Assembly (NCBI GenBank): GCA_934418055.1
Contig: CAKRWX010000066.1
Location: 1-10,068 of the forward strand
Reading direction: 5' to 3'
DNA from: an uncultured Lachnospiraceae bacterium
GTDB lineage: Bacteria > Bacillota > Clostridia > Lachnospirales > Lachnospiraceae
Length of the DNA: 10,068 bases
The translations under genes were made by a program, and so were the position numbers. The notes beneath the pieces were generated by a model. It saw only the letters and a program-made list of their open reading frames with translations. It was not told where the DNA came from and searched no databases. This document shows, one piece after another, positions 1 through 7,875 of the stretch. Numbering within the stretch: position 1 is the stretch's first letter; each line of letters opens with the position of its first letter.

Positions 1-1
1 A

Positions 2-649
2 TTCCTGATGGATGAGCCTCTGTCCAACCTGGATGCAAAACTGAGAGGCCAGATGCGTGTTGAGATCTCTAAATTACATCAGAGACTGCAGGCAACCATC
101 ATCTATGTAACACATGACCAGACCGAGGCTATGACACTGGGTACCAGAATCGTTGTTATGAAAGACGGCGTGATCCAGCAGGTAGATTCTCCACAGAACC
201 TGTACGACAGACCATGCAACAAGTTCGTTGCTGGATTCATCGGAGCTCCTCAGATGAACATGATCGATGCTGATGTGAAAGAAAGCGGCGCTGATGTTAC
301 TTTAACATTTGGCGGACATACCATCACTCTTCCAGCAGAGAAAGCAAAAATTGTAAAAGAGAAAGGTTATGTAGGAAAGACCGTTACCATCGGTATCCGT
401 CCAGAGGATCTGCATGATGACGAGGCTTGGTTACAGGCTTCTCCAAAGAGCGTGATCGAAGCTACTATCCGTGTATACGAGCTGTTAGGTGCTGAGGTTA
501 ACTTATACTTCGATATCGATGATGCACAGTTCATCGCAAGAGTAAATCCACGTACAACCGCTAGAGTTGGCAGTGTTGTTAAGATTGCTCTGGATATGTC
601 TAAAGTTCATGTATTCGACAAAGAGACTGAGCTGATCATCTGCAACTAG
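2..649 (+). CDS. Sugar ABC transporter ATP-binding protein, MsmX/UgpC type (5' end missing)
   Basis: This is the C-terminal part of an ABC ATPase that energises carbohydrate import at the inner face of the membrane. The visible frame opens inside Walker B (FLMDEP), followed by the D-loop SNLDAKLR and the H-loop THDQTEA. After the nucleotide-binding domain comes a TOBE/OB-fold region (IGIRPEDL and the final third) typical of the MalK/UgpC/MsmX subfamily, ending at TAG 647-649. Family members are about 365-370 residues, so roughly 150 residues including Walker A and the LSGGQ signature lie left of the window. No permease or binding-protein gene follows, and an intrinsic terminator stands 40 bases after the stop. 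This fits a stand-alone multitask ATPase shared by several sugar transporters, as known for MsmX, but that is inference. The exact sugar cannot be read from this part. Confidence 0.93.
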   Translation, partial: FLMDEPLSNLDAKLRGQMRVEISKLHQRLQATIIYVTHDQTEAMTLGTRIVVMKDGVIQQVDSPQNLYDRPCNKFVAGFIGAPQMNMIDADVKESGADVTLTFGGHTITLPAEKAKIVKEKGYVGKTVTIGIRPEDLHDDEAWLQASPKSVIEATIRVYELLGAEVNLYFDIDDAQFIARVNPRTTARVGSVVKIALDMSKVHVFDKETELIICN

Positions 650-689
650 TTGACAGATACTGGTAAAAGTACATAATATTTTAAGAATT

Positions 690-727
690 AAAAGCAGGCA
701 AGTAGTCATACTTGCTTGCTTTTTTTT
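690..727 (+). terminator. Intrinsic terminator after the sugar ABC ATPase gene
   Basis: A 13-bp stem (692-704 with 709-721, one G-U pair) closes a GTCA loop and runs into eight consecutive T (720-727). Flanking A and T bases can lengthen the stem. It lies 40 bases past the stop codon of the ABC ATPase and separates that gene from the regulator gene starting at 808. The remaining 80 bases up to 808 are AT-rich and probably hold the promoter of the next gene. TATAAA at 742-747 is a possible -10, but I see no -35 at proper spacing. Confidence 0.92.
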
Positions 728-807
728 GATTTTTGCTTTAATATAAAATAAGGGTAACTTTAAAAGAATTTTGATTACCATAAAGTGAAAATAAAGGAGA
801 GTGTGCT

Positions 808-1896
808 ATGATTTCAAATCAGATACTCCAGAATGCCATTGATGGTTTAAAGGGAATCACCAGAATTGATCTTTGTGTTTGCGATACCGAGGGAAAAGTG
901 CTGGCAACAACATTTCCGGATGCAGAGGAATATGAGAATTCAATCCTTGCGTTTGTGGATTCTCCAGCAGACAGTCAGGTGATTCAGGGATATCAGTTTT
1001 TCAAAGTATTTGACGAGCATCAGTTAGAGTATATCCTGCTGGCTAAGGGCGGCAGTGATGATGTATATATGGTTGGTAAGCTGGCGGCATTCCAGATCCA
1101 GAATCTGCTGGTGGCTTACAAGGAGCGTTTTGATAAGGATAACTTCATCAAGAACCTTCTGCTGGATAACCTTCTTCTGGTGGATATCTACAACCGGGCG
1201 AAGAAGCTTCACATTGAGACCAGCGTGAAGCGTGTGGTTTATATCATCGAGACCAAGTATGAAAAAGATACCAACGCTTTAGAGACAGTCAGAAGCATTT
1301 TCGCAGGAAAGACCAAGGACTTTATCACCGCTGTGGATGAGAAGAATATCATTCTGGTGAAGGAAGTAAAACCGGGCGAGACCTATGAGGATCTGGAGAA
1401 GACTGCCAACACGATCCTGGATATGTTAAATACAGAGGCCATGACCAAGGTGCATGTGGCATTTGGTACGGTAGTTGGCGAGATCAAGGAAGTATCCCGT
1501 TCCTACAAGGAAGCGAAGATGGCGCTGGATGTAGGCAAGATCTTCTACAGCGATAAGAATGTAGTGGCCTATAATCGCCTGGGAATCGGACGTCTGATCT
1601 ATCAGCTGCCGATCCCGTTATGTAAGATGTTTATTAAGGAGATCTTCGACGGCAAGTCTCCGGATGAGTTTGACGAAGAAACTCTGACCACCATCAACAA
1701 GTTCTTTGAGAACAGCCTGAATGTATCTGAGACATCCAGACAGCTTTATATTCACAGAAATACCCTGGTATACCGGCTGGATAAGCTGCAGAAGAGCACA
1801 GGGCTGGATCTGCGTGTCTTTGAGGATGCGATTACATTTAAGATTGCTCTTATGGTAGTAAAATATATGAAATATATGGAGAATTCTGATTTTTAA
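808..1896 (+). CDS. PucR/CdaR-family transcriptional regulator
   Basis: A 362-residue protein whose C-terminus is a PucR-type helix-turn-helix. Residues about 304-335 (LNVSETSRQLYIHRNTLVYR and following) match the HTH_30 pattern found in CdaR/SdaR and PucR regulators. The central region, about residues 130-260, resembles the degenerate GGDEF-like segment of CdaR proteins. The N-terminal 110 residues look like a small sensory domain with no motif I can name. The start is supported by AAGGAGA at 794-800, seven bases before the ATG. No signal peptide or membrane segment is seen, so it should act in the cytoplasm. Family members often respond to small metabolites such as sugar diacids or purine breakdown products; the ligand here is unknown. 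It sits 17 bases upstream of ftsE and may be co-transcribed with it, or may control the ABC ATPase gene on its other side. Both ideas are inference. Confidence 0.85.
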   Translation: MISNQILQNAIDGLKGITRIDLCVCDTEGKVLATTFPDAEEYENSILAFVDSPADSQVIQGYQFFKVFDEHQLEYILLAKGGSDDVYMVGKLAAFQIQNLLVAYKERFDKDNFIKNLLLDNLLLVDIYNRAKKLHIETSVKRVVYIIETKYEKDTNALETVRSIFAGKTKDFITAVDEKNIILVKEVKPGETYEDLEKTANTILDMLNTEAMTKVHVAFGTVVGEIKEVSRSYKEAKMALDVGKIFYSDKNVVAYNRLGIGRLIYQLPIPLCKMFIKEIFDGKSPDEFDEETLTTINKFFENSLNVSETSRQLYIHRNTLVYRLDKLQKSTGLDLRVFEDAITFKIALMVVKYMKYMENSDF

Positions 1897-1913
1897 GGAA
1901 CCAGGGAGTTACA

Positions 1914-2600
1914 ATGATAGAGATTTCAAATGTATGTAAAACTTATGAGACTGGCAATAAGGCTCTGCGGAATGTCAGCATCACCATCGGGGATGGAGAG
2001 TTTGTGTTCATTATGGGACGCAGCGGCTCCGGTAAATCTACGCTGATGAAACTGTTGCTGAAGGAAGTAGAGCCTACTTCCGGTAAAATTGTAGTGAATG
2101 ACATGAATCTTGGAAAGATGCCGAGACATTATGTACCGAAGTATCGCAGAAGACTTGGCATGGTGTTCCAGGATTTCCGTCTGTTAAGGGACCGTACCGT
2201 CTATGAGAATGTGGCATTTGCCCAGAGAGTCATCGGCGTATCTACCAGACGGATCAAGGAGTCGGTTCCGGCCATGCTTCAGATGGTGGGACTGTCCGCA
2301 AAGTATAAGATGTTTCCGCAGCAGCTTTCTGGTGGTGAACAGCAGCGTGTTGCCATTGCAAGAGCGCTGATCAATCGCCCGGAGGTACTGTTGGCCGATG
2401 AGCCCACTGGTAACTTAGACAGCCAGAATGCTGATGAGATTATGCGGCTTCTGGAGGAGATCAACCGCATGGGAACCACCGTTGTGGTCGTTACCCACAG
2501 TGAAGAGATCGTGGCAAGAATGCATAAGAGAGTGATCACCATGGAGCGCGGATGCGTCATCAGTGATGAAATAAGAGGCGGAGAGTCAGATGAGAATTAG
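1914..2600 (+). CDS. ftsE: Cell division ATP-binding protein FtsE
   Basis: FtsE is the cytoplasmic ATPase of the FtsEX complex, which turns ATP hydrolysis into a conformational signal for peptidoglycan hydrolases outside the cell. All ABC motifs are visible: Walker [10 protein letters not shown] at residues 35-43, a Q-loop around VFQDFRLL (84-91), the signature LSGGEQQR (138-145), Walker B VLLADEP (158-164) with D-loop GNLD, and the switch histidine H194 in VTHSEE. The length of 228 residues is normal for FtsE. AGGGAG at 1903-1908 serves the ATG. The last 11 bases overlap the start of ftsX, which indicates translational coupling of the two subunits. The neighbour ftsX and the FtsE-like Q-loop region separate it from generic LolD/MacB-type ATPases. 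Confidence 0.96.
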   Translation: MIEISNVCKTYETGNKALRNVSITIGDGEFVFIMGRSGSGKSTLMKLLLKEVEPTSGKIVVNDMNLGKMPRHYVPKYRRRLGMVFQDFRLLRDRTVYENVAFAQRVIGVSTRRIKESVPAMLQMVGLSAKYKMFPQQLSGGEQQRVAIARALINRPEVLLADEPTGNLDSQNADEIMRLLEEINRMGTTVVVVTHSEEIVARMHKRVITMERGCVISDEIRGGESDEN

Positions 2601-3498
2601 TACGTTTTGGTATTGCCTGAAACAGGGTATTATTAATATATGCAGAAATATCTGGTTTTCTCTTGCGTCAGTGGCGACGATCTCTGCATGTATTTTTTTG
2701 TTTTGTATGTTTTTTGGAATTATGGCCAATGTACAGCATGTGGTCAAAAATGTGGAAAGTACCGTTGGAATCACCATTTTCTTTGACGAGGGTATGTCGG
2801 AAGATGAGATGAAAGCCATAGGCCGGAAGATCGAGGAACGGCCAGAGGTAGACCGGATGGAGTTTACTTCCGGAGAAGAAGCATGGGAAAGTTTTAAAAA
2901 TGATTATTTTAAAGGGATGGAAGAGCTGGCAGACGGATTTGCAGATGATAATCCGTTGGCAGGAGATGCGTCTTACCAGATCTTTTTGAAGGATATTTCT
3001 AAACAGAATGAGTTTGTGCTGTATCTGCAGAACCTGGATGGAATCCGAAGAGTCAACTATTCCAACAGCGCGGCGGCAGGCTTGAGCAGCTTCAATGCCA
3101 TGGTTGGTATTCTGTCAGTGGTGATCATCGGTGTGCTGCTGGCGGTATCTGTGTTCCTGATCAGTAATACCATCAATGTGGCGGCCGCTTTCCGTAAGAA
3201 CGAGAATGAGATCATGCGCTATATCGGAGCGACCAACTACATGATCCGTGCGCCGTTTGTAGTAGAAGGTATGGTGATCGGATTGTTGGGTTCCATTATT
3301 CCATTGGTTGCCATGCTGTATATTTATCAGCAGAGTATTGGCTTTGTGGCGGAGAAATTCCAGATTTTGTCAGGAATTTTCCAGTTCCTTCCGCTGCACC
3401 AGATTTTCCCGTATATGGCGGGAGCAGCGATGCTTCTGGGACTTGGAATTGGATTTTTCGCAAGTTTCTTTACCATTCGCAAGCATTTGAAGGTGTAA
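2590..3498 (+). CDS. ftsX: Cell division membrane protein FtsX
   Basis: FtsX is the membrane partner of FtsE and carries the extracellular loop that contacts the hydrolase. The 302-residue protein has the family layout. A first membrane helix lies at about residues 19-45. A large outside domain follows at about 46-165, containing the [16 protein letters not shown] segment typical of FtsX. Three further hydrophobic helices lie near residues 170-196, 222-248 and 268-296, ending in a short basic tail (IRKHLKV). The ATG at 2590 lies inside ftsE, and a purine-rich GGCGGAGAG stretch at about 2577-2585 inside the ftsE coding sequence can act as its ribosome binding site. The nearest downstream gene encodes a coiled-coil M23 hydrolase, the expected type of client. 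No defects are seen. Confidence 0.95.
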   Translation: MRISTFWYCLKQGIINICRNIWFSLASVATISACIFLFCMFFGIMANVQHVVKNVESTVGITIFFDEGMSEDEMKAIGRKIEERPEVDRMEFTSGEEAWESFKNDYFKGMEELADGFADDNPLAGDASYQIFLKDISKQNEFVLYLQNLDGIRRVNYSNSAAAGLSSFNAMVGILSVVIIGVLLAVSVFLISNTINVAAAFRKNENEIMRYIGATNYMIRAPFVVEGMVIGLLGSIIPLVAMLYIYQQSIGFVAEKFQILSGIFQFLPLHQIFPYMAGAAMLLGLGIGFFASFFTIRKHLKV

Positions 3499-3512
3499 AG
3501 TTTTTTGTTGGG

Positions 3513-3575
3513 GGGATGCCGTCAGTGCCTGGTTGTCTGAATGTTCATTTGGACAGCGCGGTATGGCGGCATTTT
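3513..3575 (+). promoter_or_regulatory. Long intercistronic hairpin between ftsX and the M23 gene (possible attenuator or terminator)
   Basis: The 143-base gap between ftsX and the M23 gene contains a long imperfect inverted repeat. The outer stem pairs 3516-3529 with 3560-3572 (one bulged G at 3525, two G-U pairs). After a 2x2 internal loop, an inner stem pairs 3532-3543 with 3546-3557 (G-U pairs included), giving about 25 base pairs in all. Only four T follow (3572-3575) before CC, so it is a weak match to an intrinsic terminator. It could be a partial terminator, an mRNA processing or stability element, or a copy of a dispersed repeat. The structure is seen directly; its role is inferred. 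Confidence 0.55.
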
Positions 3576-3630
3576 CCATTGAAGGTCATGTGATGGAAGA
3601 TTTTGCTGGCACCCATGAATAGTGGCGATT

Positions 3631-3635
3631 GGGGA
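3631..3635 (+). promoter_or_regulatory. Ribosome binding site that fixes the start of the M23 peptidase
   Basis: GGGGA six bases before ATG 3642 supports that codon as the start. The two in-frame alternatives are poorer: TTG 3603 has GGAAG only three bases away, and ATG 3615 has it 15 bases away. Starting at 3642 also puts the basic residues MRERWKR directly before the hydrophobic core of a signal peptide. Confidence 0.6.
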
Positions 3636-3641
3636 CAATAT

Positions 3642-4832
3642 ATGAGAGAACGATGGAAACGGATCGCTTCGGCGGTTCTTATGTGTTCCCTGTGGACGGT
3701 TCCTGTCTATGGAACGGAGCTGGGGGACGCGAAAAAGAAGAAAACTTCCATGGAAGAGGAGAAAAAGAAGGTGGAAGCGTCTCTGAAGAGTTTAGAGGGG
3801 CTGAAATCGGATGCGGCGGCCTATGTGAAGGCCCTGGACTCCAATATGGAAGATTTAAGCGGGCAGTTAGAGGAATTAGACGGGCAGATCAACCGGAAAA
3901 ATGCGGAGATCCAGGAGGCTGAGCAGCAATATGAGGAGGCCAAAGCCCAGGAGACCCATCAGTATGAGAACATGAAGCTGCGGATCCGTTACATGTATGA
4001 GCGGGGAGAGACTTCTTTTCTGGATCTGCTGTTTGAGTCGGCGGATATGTCCCAGCTTTTAAATCGGGCGGAGTATATTGAGGCAGTTTCGGTCTATGAC
4101 CGGAAAATGTTAGAGACGTATGCCCAGGCCAGACAGCTGGTGAAGGAGCAGGGCGAGGCCCTTCAGGCGGAGCAGGAAGAGCTGCTTGCCATGCAGGACA
4201 GCCTGGAGGCCAAGAAGGCATCTGTGGAGACGTTATTGCAGGAAAAGCAGAAACAGCTTGCCAGCTATGAATCCCAGATTTCCACTGCCCAGGGACAGTT
4301 AGACGCCTATGAGGCAGATTTAAAAGCCCAGGAGGCCAAGATCAAACAGATTGAGGACGAGATCAAACGGAAGGAAGAGGAAGCGAAAAAAGCGGCGGCA
4401 GCAGCCGGGAAAACGTATAATACGGCCAGTATCGGGAACATTAAGTTTATATGGCCGTGTCCTTCCAGCGGACGGATCACATCCGGTTTTGGAGGAAGAA
4501 GTTCACCGACGGAGGGAGCGTCCACCAATCACAAGGGCATTGACATCGGCGCGTCCACAGGCAGCAGCATTGTGGCGGCAGCGGCAGGAGAGGTGATCAT
4601 CTCTACATACAGCTATTCTGCCGGAAATTATATCATGATCAATCATGGCGGCGGTGTGTATACGGTATACATGCATTGTTCCGAGCTTCTGGTATCGGCG
4701 GGAACCACCGTCAGTCAGGGGCAGACTATCGCCAAAGTAGGTTCGACGGGATATTCCACAGGACCCCATCTGCATTTCGGAGTCCGGGTGAATGGAAGTT
4801 ATGTAAACCCATCCAGTTATGTAAGCCCGTAG
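3642..4832 (+). CDS. Secreted coiled-coil M23 peptidase, probable FtsEX-controlled peptidoglycan hydrolase
   Basis: A 396-residue exported protein expected to cut peptide bonds in peptidoglycan. Residues 1-24 form a signal peptide (basic MRERWKR, hydrophobic core, likely cleavage after VPVYG). Cys15 is not in a valid lipobox, so a soluble or wall-bound protein is likely. Residues about 30-248 are Lys/Glu/Ala-rich coiled coil. Within this, residues 114-150 (YMYERGETSFLDLLFESAD and following) resemble the conserved coiled-coil segment of FtsX-binding hydrolases such as PcsB and CwlO. An alanine-rich linker leads to a C-terminal LytM/M23 domain. The zinc and catalytic residues are all present: H297 and D301 (NHKGID), H345 (YMHCS), H376 and H378 (HLHFG). 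E. coli EnvC, in contrast, has a degenerate domain. The position right after ftsEX supports it as their client. A start at 3615 or 3603 would add 9 or 13 residues. Confidence 0.9.
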   Translation: MRERWKRIASAVLMCSLWTVPVYGTELGDAKKKKTSMEEEKKKVEASLKSLEGLKSDAAAYVKALDSNMEDLSGQLEELDGQINRKNAEIQEAEQQYEEAKAQETHQYENMKLRIRYMYERGETSFLDLLFESADMSQLLNRAEYIEAVSVYDRKMLETYAQARQLVKEQGEALQAEQEELLAMQDSLEAKKASVETLLQEKQKQLASYESQISTAQGQLDAYEADLKAQEAKIKQIEDEIKRKEEEAKKAAAAAGKTYNTASIGNIKFIWPCPSSGRITSGFGGRSSPTEGASTNHKGIDIGASTGSSIVAAAAGEVIISTYSYSAGNYIMINHGGGVYTVYMHCSELLVSAGTTVSQGQTIAKVGSTGYSTGPHLHFGVRVNGSYVNPSSYVSP

Positions 4833-4931
4833 GTAACGGTTTGGCAGGTTCGCACATTTACTGCGAGGAACGTAAGAGAAGGCAGAAATGGACAGAATGA
4901 GATGGATAGAAGGCATTGAGAGGAGAACAAC

Positions 4932-6275
4932 ATGGAGAATCGGGAAGAGAAAAATAAATTTTGGAAAGGCGTGCTGGTAGGCGCTTTGGTCATGGCATTT
5001 GCCGGACTGATCATTGTGGGCGTGTCATCGGGGATTTTCCTGATCGGAAGAGCGGTCATTGACAACCGGGCCCAGGTAGAGCAGGTGCAGGGCGATGGAA
5101 CAGACGGAGAGAGTAAAGATCTGGATCTGGAATTCATTTCTTCGAAAATGAAGTATATCCAGGGAATTATTGACCAGTATTTCCTGTTTGATGAGGACAC
5201 CGAGAAGGTGGAAGACGGCATTTACACTGGTCTGATGTATGGACTGGACGATCCGTATTCCGTGTATTATAACGAAGAGCAGTATCAGTCCCTGATGGAG
5301 AGCACCAGCGGCGAGTATTGTGGTATCGGCGTTATGGTGCAGCAGAACCGGACCACTGGCGTGATCACCGCCATCAAGGTATTTGCTGATTCTCCAGCTT
5401 ATGAGGCAGGCATGCTTCCAGGAGATATCCTGTACCAGGTAGACGGCGAGGTGGTCACAGGCAAAGATCTGGATCTGGTGGTAAAAGAAAATATCCGCGG
5501 TGAAGAAGGTACTTATGTGGATATCACCGTTCTTCGTGGAGAAAGTGCAGAGGAAACCCCACTTCATGTGGAGCGTCGTTCCATCGAAGTTCCAACGGTC
5601 GAGTACCAGATGCTGGAAAATCAGGTGGGTTACATTTATGTCACCCAGTTTGATGAGGTAACCGCGAAACAGTTTGAAGATGCCATTGATGATCTGGAAG
5701 GTCAGGGCATGGAAAAACTGGTGATCGATCTGAGAAATAACCCAGGCGGCGTTCTGGATACCGCAGTGGAGATGTTGGCTTATGTGCTTCCAGAGGACAA
5801 GATGGACGGCATGTTAGTTTACACGGCAGATAAAAATGGCGAGGGCGACCGGTATTTCTGTAAGGATGGAAAGATCCAGAGAGAAAGTGATGACGGAAGC
5901 CGTGACAGCCGTTATCCAAAGGAAGATAATCATGAGCTGGATGTACCGTTAGCAGTTCTGGTCAATGGCAACTCCGCCAGCGCTTCTGAGGTATTTACCG
6001 GTGCTGTGATGGATTATGACGCAGGAATCGTGGTTGGAACCACCACATTTGGTAAAGGTATTGTCCAGAACCTGATCCCGCTGGGAGATGGTACAGCCAT
6101 CAAGCTGACAACTGCTCATTACTACACTCCAAGCGGCTTTGACCTTCACGGAAAGGGCTTAGAGCCGGATGTGGTAGTTGAGATGGACGAGGAGCTGCAG
6201 AAGAAGGCAGTGGTGGAACTGTCTGAAGACAATCAGCTGCAGGCGGCCATTGAGGCTATGAACCAGGCAAATTAG
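4932..6275 (+). CDS. Membrane-anchored S41 carboxy-terminal processing protease with PDZ domain (CtpA/CtpB-like)
   Basis: A 447-residue serine protease expected to work on the outer face of the membrane. Residues 13-39 form one hydrophobic helix after a charged N-terminus, an uncleaved anchor or signal. A PDZ domain follows at about 125-210 (CGIGVMV, then AGMLPGDIL), which in this family binds substrate C-termini. The S41 domain includes LRNNPGG, then the catalytic dyad region: Ser350 in NSASASE, Lys375 in FGKG and Gln379, with the 25-residue Ser-Lys spacing of known CTP proteases. AGAGGAGA at 4919-4926 precedes the ATG. In Bacillus subtilis ctpB also lies next to ftsEX, and CtpB cleaves SpoIVFA during sporulation; whether that applies here is unknown. 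The 99-base gap after the M23 gene shows no clear terminator, so co-transcription is likely. The last 20 bases overlap the convergent flippase gene. Confidence 0.93.
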   Translation: MENREEKNKFWKGVLVGALVMAFAGLIIVGVSSGIFLIGRAVIDNRAQVEQVQGDGTDGESKDLDLEFISSKMKYIQGIIDQYFLFDEDTEKVEDGIYTGLMYGLDDPYSVYYNEEQYQSLMESTSGEYCGIGVMVQQNRTTGVITAIKVFADSPAYEAGMLPGDILYQVDGEVVTGKDLDLVVKENIRGEEGTYVDITVLRGESAEETPLHVERRSIEVPTVEYQMLENQVGYIYVTQFDEVTAKQFEDAIDDLEGQGMEKLVIDLRNNPGGVLDTAVEMLAYVLPEDKMDGMLVYTADKNGEGDRYFCKDGKIQRESDDGSRDSRYPKEDNHELDVPLAVLVNGNSASASEVFTGAVMDYDAGIVVGTTTFGKGIVQNLIPLGDGTAIKLTTAHYYTPSGFDLHGKGLEPDVVVEMDEELQKKAVVELSEDNQLQAAIEAMNQAN

Positions 6276-7809
6276 GATCTGAAACTTTTGGCCTGGAAAA
6301 ATGAGACAGGGCCAGGAGACAGACGTAGCAGGACGGCAGCAGGCAGATCTGCGCAAGGACTGCGGGCGTGGCTGGAAATGCGCGAAACCAGGAAAGAGAT
6401 GGCAGGGCGTAGAGGCAGATTCCCATAGAAATTAGTAAATAAAGGGTTGGTTTCAGGATCATATCCCATGGTTGGATAGAGAAGGAAACCAGCCCTTTTA
6501 ATGTATACAGGTGCATGGCAGACAGGAAAAGTTCGCTGGTCAGCATGCCCCACAGACAGGCCTGGATGCCAAATTGGGGAATGCCGAAGAATACAAAGGC
6601 CAGACGGAGGCTTAAGGCGGCGGTATTCTGTAAAAATACAGCACTGGTCTTTCCAAGGCCGTTCAAGATACTTCCCGTGGTGGTAGCCAGGTAGAGAAAA
6701 GGGCAGAGCCAGGCCAGTACCTTCATAAAATATCCGGCGGAAGCTTCATGGAACACTACATTTCCAAGAAAATCCCCAAAGCAGGTGAAAACGCCGATGC
6801 ACAGGATTCCCATGTACAGGCTGTAGCGGAGAGAAGTCAGGACCGCTTCCCGGATATGGTGCTCCCGCCCGTCTGCCTGGGCACCTGCCACTGCAGGAAG
6901 CAGGATCACCGCCATGGAATTGGTGATGGCAGAGGGAAAAAAGATGAAGGGAAGAGCCATTCCTGTCAGAACGCCGTAGATCTCAAAGGCCTCGCTGGAA
7001 GTAAGGCCGGAGAGAAGCAGACGGCTGGGAATCCAGATGGCCTCTGCGCTGGAGAGCAGGTTTAAGACTAGGCGGTTTCCCATGAGAGGGAGCGCCATGG
7101 ACATCAGTTCTTGGCCTGCGTGAAACGCGGAAGATGCGGCGGGCTGAACGGTACTTGGAGAGAACGTCAGTTTGACGGAGCGGTCAAAAACGAGAAACGT
7201 GAGCGCCGCGTAAAAGCAGGAGCCAACCTCTCCCGCCAGATGGCCCAGAACTGCCAGCTCTGTGGTGATGGGAATTCCACGATTCTGGAAAAACAAGGCC
7301 ATGAGAAAGACAACCCCCATGCGGATCAGCTGTTCCGTGATCTGGGATGCGGCCGGAACCTTGGTTCGCTGCATACCATAATAGTAGCCATTGACACAGG
7401 CGTGAATGGCTGAAAATGGAATGGATAAGGCCATCAGGCGAAGCAGCTCCCCGCAGCGGCTCTCCAACAGAACCTGGTCAGCCAGAAACTGGGAGCCGAC
7501 AGACAGGACCACGGCTAAAATGGCAGCGATAGAAAGAGAAATCATCAGTCCGGTGCGAAAAAACAGCTTCCTGTGGGACAGATTGGCGGCGATGCACCGG
7601 GAGATGGCAGTCTGGATGGAACCAGCGCAGAGGGCGAAGCAGATGCCGTAAAGGGGATGTACCAGATTATAAAGGCCCAGTCCTTCCGCTCCGATGGTGC
7701 GGGACAAGAAGATCCGGTAAAAAAATCCCAGGATCCGGACGGCAAATCCAGCCGCAGTCAGAAGTAGAGTTCCGGTGATCATGGAGTGCTTGCGGAAGAA
7801 ATCGCTCAT
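6256..7809 (-). CDS. spoVB: SpoVB/MurJ-like polysaccharide or lipid II flippase family membrane protein
   Basis: A 517-residue integral membrane protein of the MOP/MATE-like exporter superfamily (COG2244-type), which moves lipid-linked wall precursors or polysaccharide units across the membrane. It has many hydrophobic segments along its length, consistent with 12-14 helices. The N-terminus, with GTLLLTAAGFAVRILGFFYR then GAEGLGLYNLVHPLYG, is the typical SpoVB opening. The length matches Bacillus SpoVB (about 518 residues), where the protein is needed for spore cortex formation. The start is ATG 7809-7807 with a modest GAGG (7818-7821) eight bases away. It is transcribed against its neighbours: divergent from iscS and convergent with the S41 protease gene, overlapping that gene by 20 bp. 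A MurJ-like role in vegetative growth or in polysaccharide export is possible. The family is certain; the exact role is inferred. Confidence 0.88.
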   Translation of the reverse strand: MSDFFRKHSMITGTLLLTAAGFAVRILGFFYRIFLSRTIGAEGLGLYNLVHPLYGICFALCAGSIQTAISRCIAANLSHRKLFFRTGLMISLSIAAILAVVLSVGSQFLADQVLLESRCGELLRLMALSIPFSAIHACVNGYYYGMQRTKVPAASQITEQLIRMGVVFLMALFFQNRGIPITTELAVLGHLAGEVGSCFYAALTFLVFDRSVKLTFSPSTVQPAASSAFHAGQELMSMALPLMGNRLVLNLLSSAEAIWIPSRLLLSGLTSSEAFEIYGVLTGMALPFIFFPSAITNSMAVILLPAVAGAQADGREHHIREAVLTSLRYSLYMGILCIGVFTCFGDFLGNVVFHEASAGYFMKVLAWLCPFLYLATTTGSILNGLGKTSAVFLQNTAALSLRLAFVFFGIPQFGIQACLWGMLTSELFLSAMHLYTLKGLVSFSIQPWDMILKPTLYLLISMGICLYALPSLSWFRAFPATPAVLAQICLLPSCYVCLLALSHFSRPKVSDPNLPGS

Positions 7810-7875
7810 AGAACGGGCCTCGCAAAAGGGATGATTATTACAGAGTATGACTTTGTATGGGAAAAAATACGAGGA

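Noticed and set aside
3603..3641. TTG 3603 or ATG 3615 as start of the M23 peptidase
   Set aside because: Their spacing to a ribosome binding site is poor, and the extra residues would sit before a well-formed signal peptide that begins at ATG 3642.
3684..3686. Lipobox cysteine (Cys15) making the M23 protein a lipoprotein
   Set aside because: The residue before the cysteine is methionine, not Gly, Ala or Ser, and the cysteine lies within the hydrophobic core, followed by a better signal peptidase I site.
5025..5567. 180-codon open frame on the minus strand inside the S41 protease gene
   Set aside because: It is wholly antisense to a well-supported gene with all catalytic motifs, and its translation shows no recognisable domain. 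Similar shadow frames at 4503-4916, 3889-4221 and 8827-9180 (minus) were dropped for the same reason.
6289..6320. Stem of TGGCC-TG with CA-GGGCCA just past the S41 protease stop, as a terminator
   Set aside because: Only seven pairs with a bulge and an 11-base loop, no T-run on either strand, and it lies inside the spoVB-like coding sequence.
6748..7651. Plus-strand open frames of 81-105 codons antisense to the spoVB-like gene
   Set aside because: The minus strand encodes a coherent multi-helix membrane protein here; the plus-strand frames are low-complexity and lack family features.
7852..7859. CATACAAA on the minus strand, like a sigma-E -10 box before the spoVB-like gene
   Set aside because: SpoVB is a sigma-E gene in Bacillus, and the position about 43 bases from the ATG is plausible, but no -35 element with correct spacing is seen; the nearest ATA is about 21 bases away.
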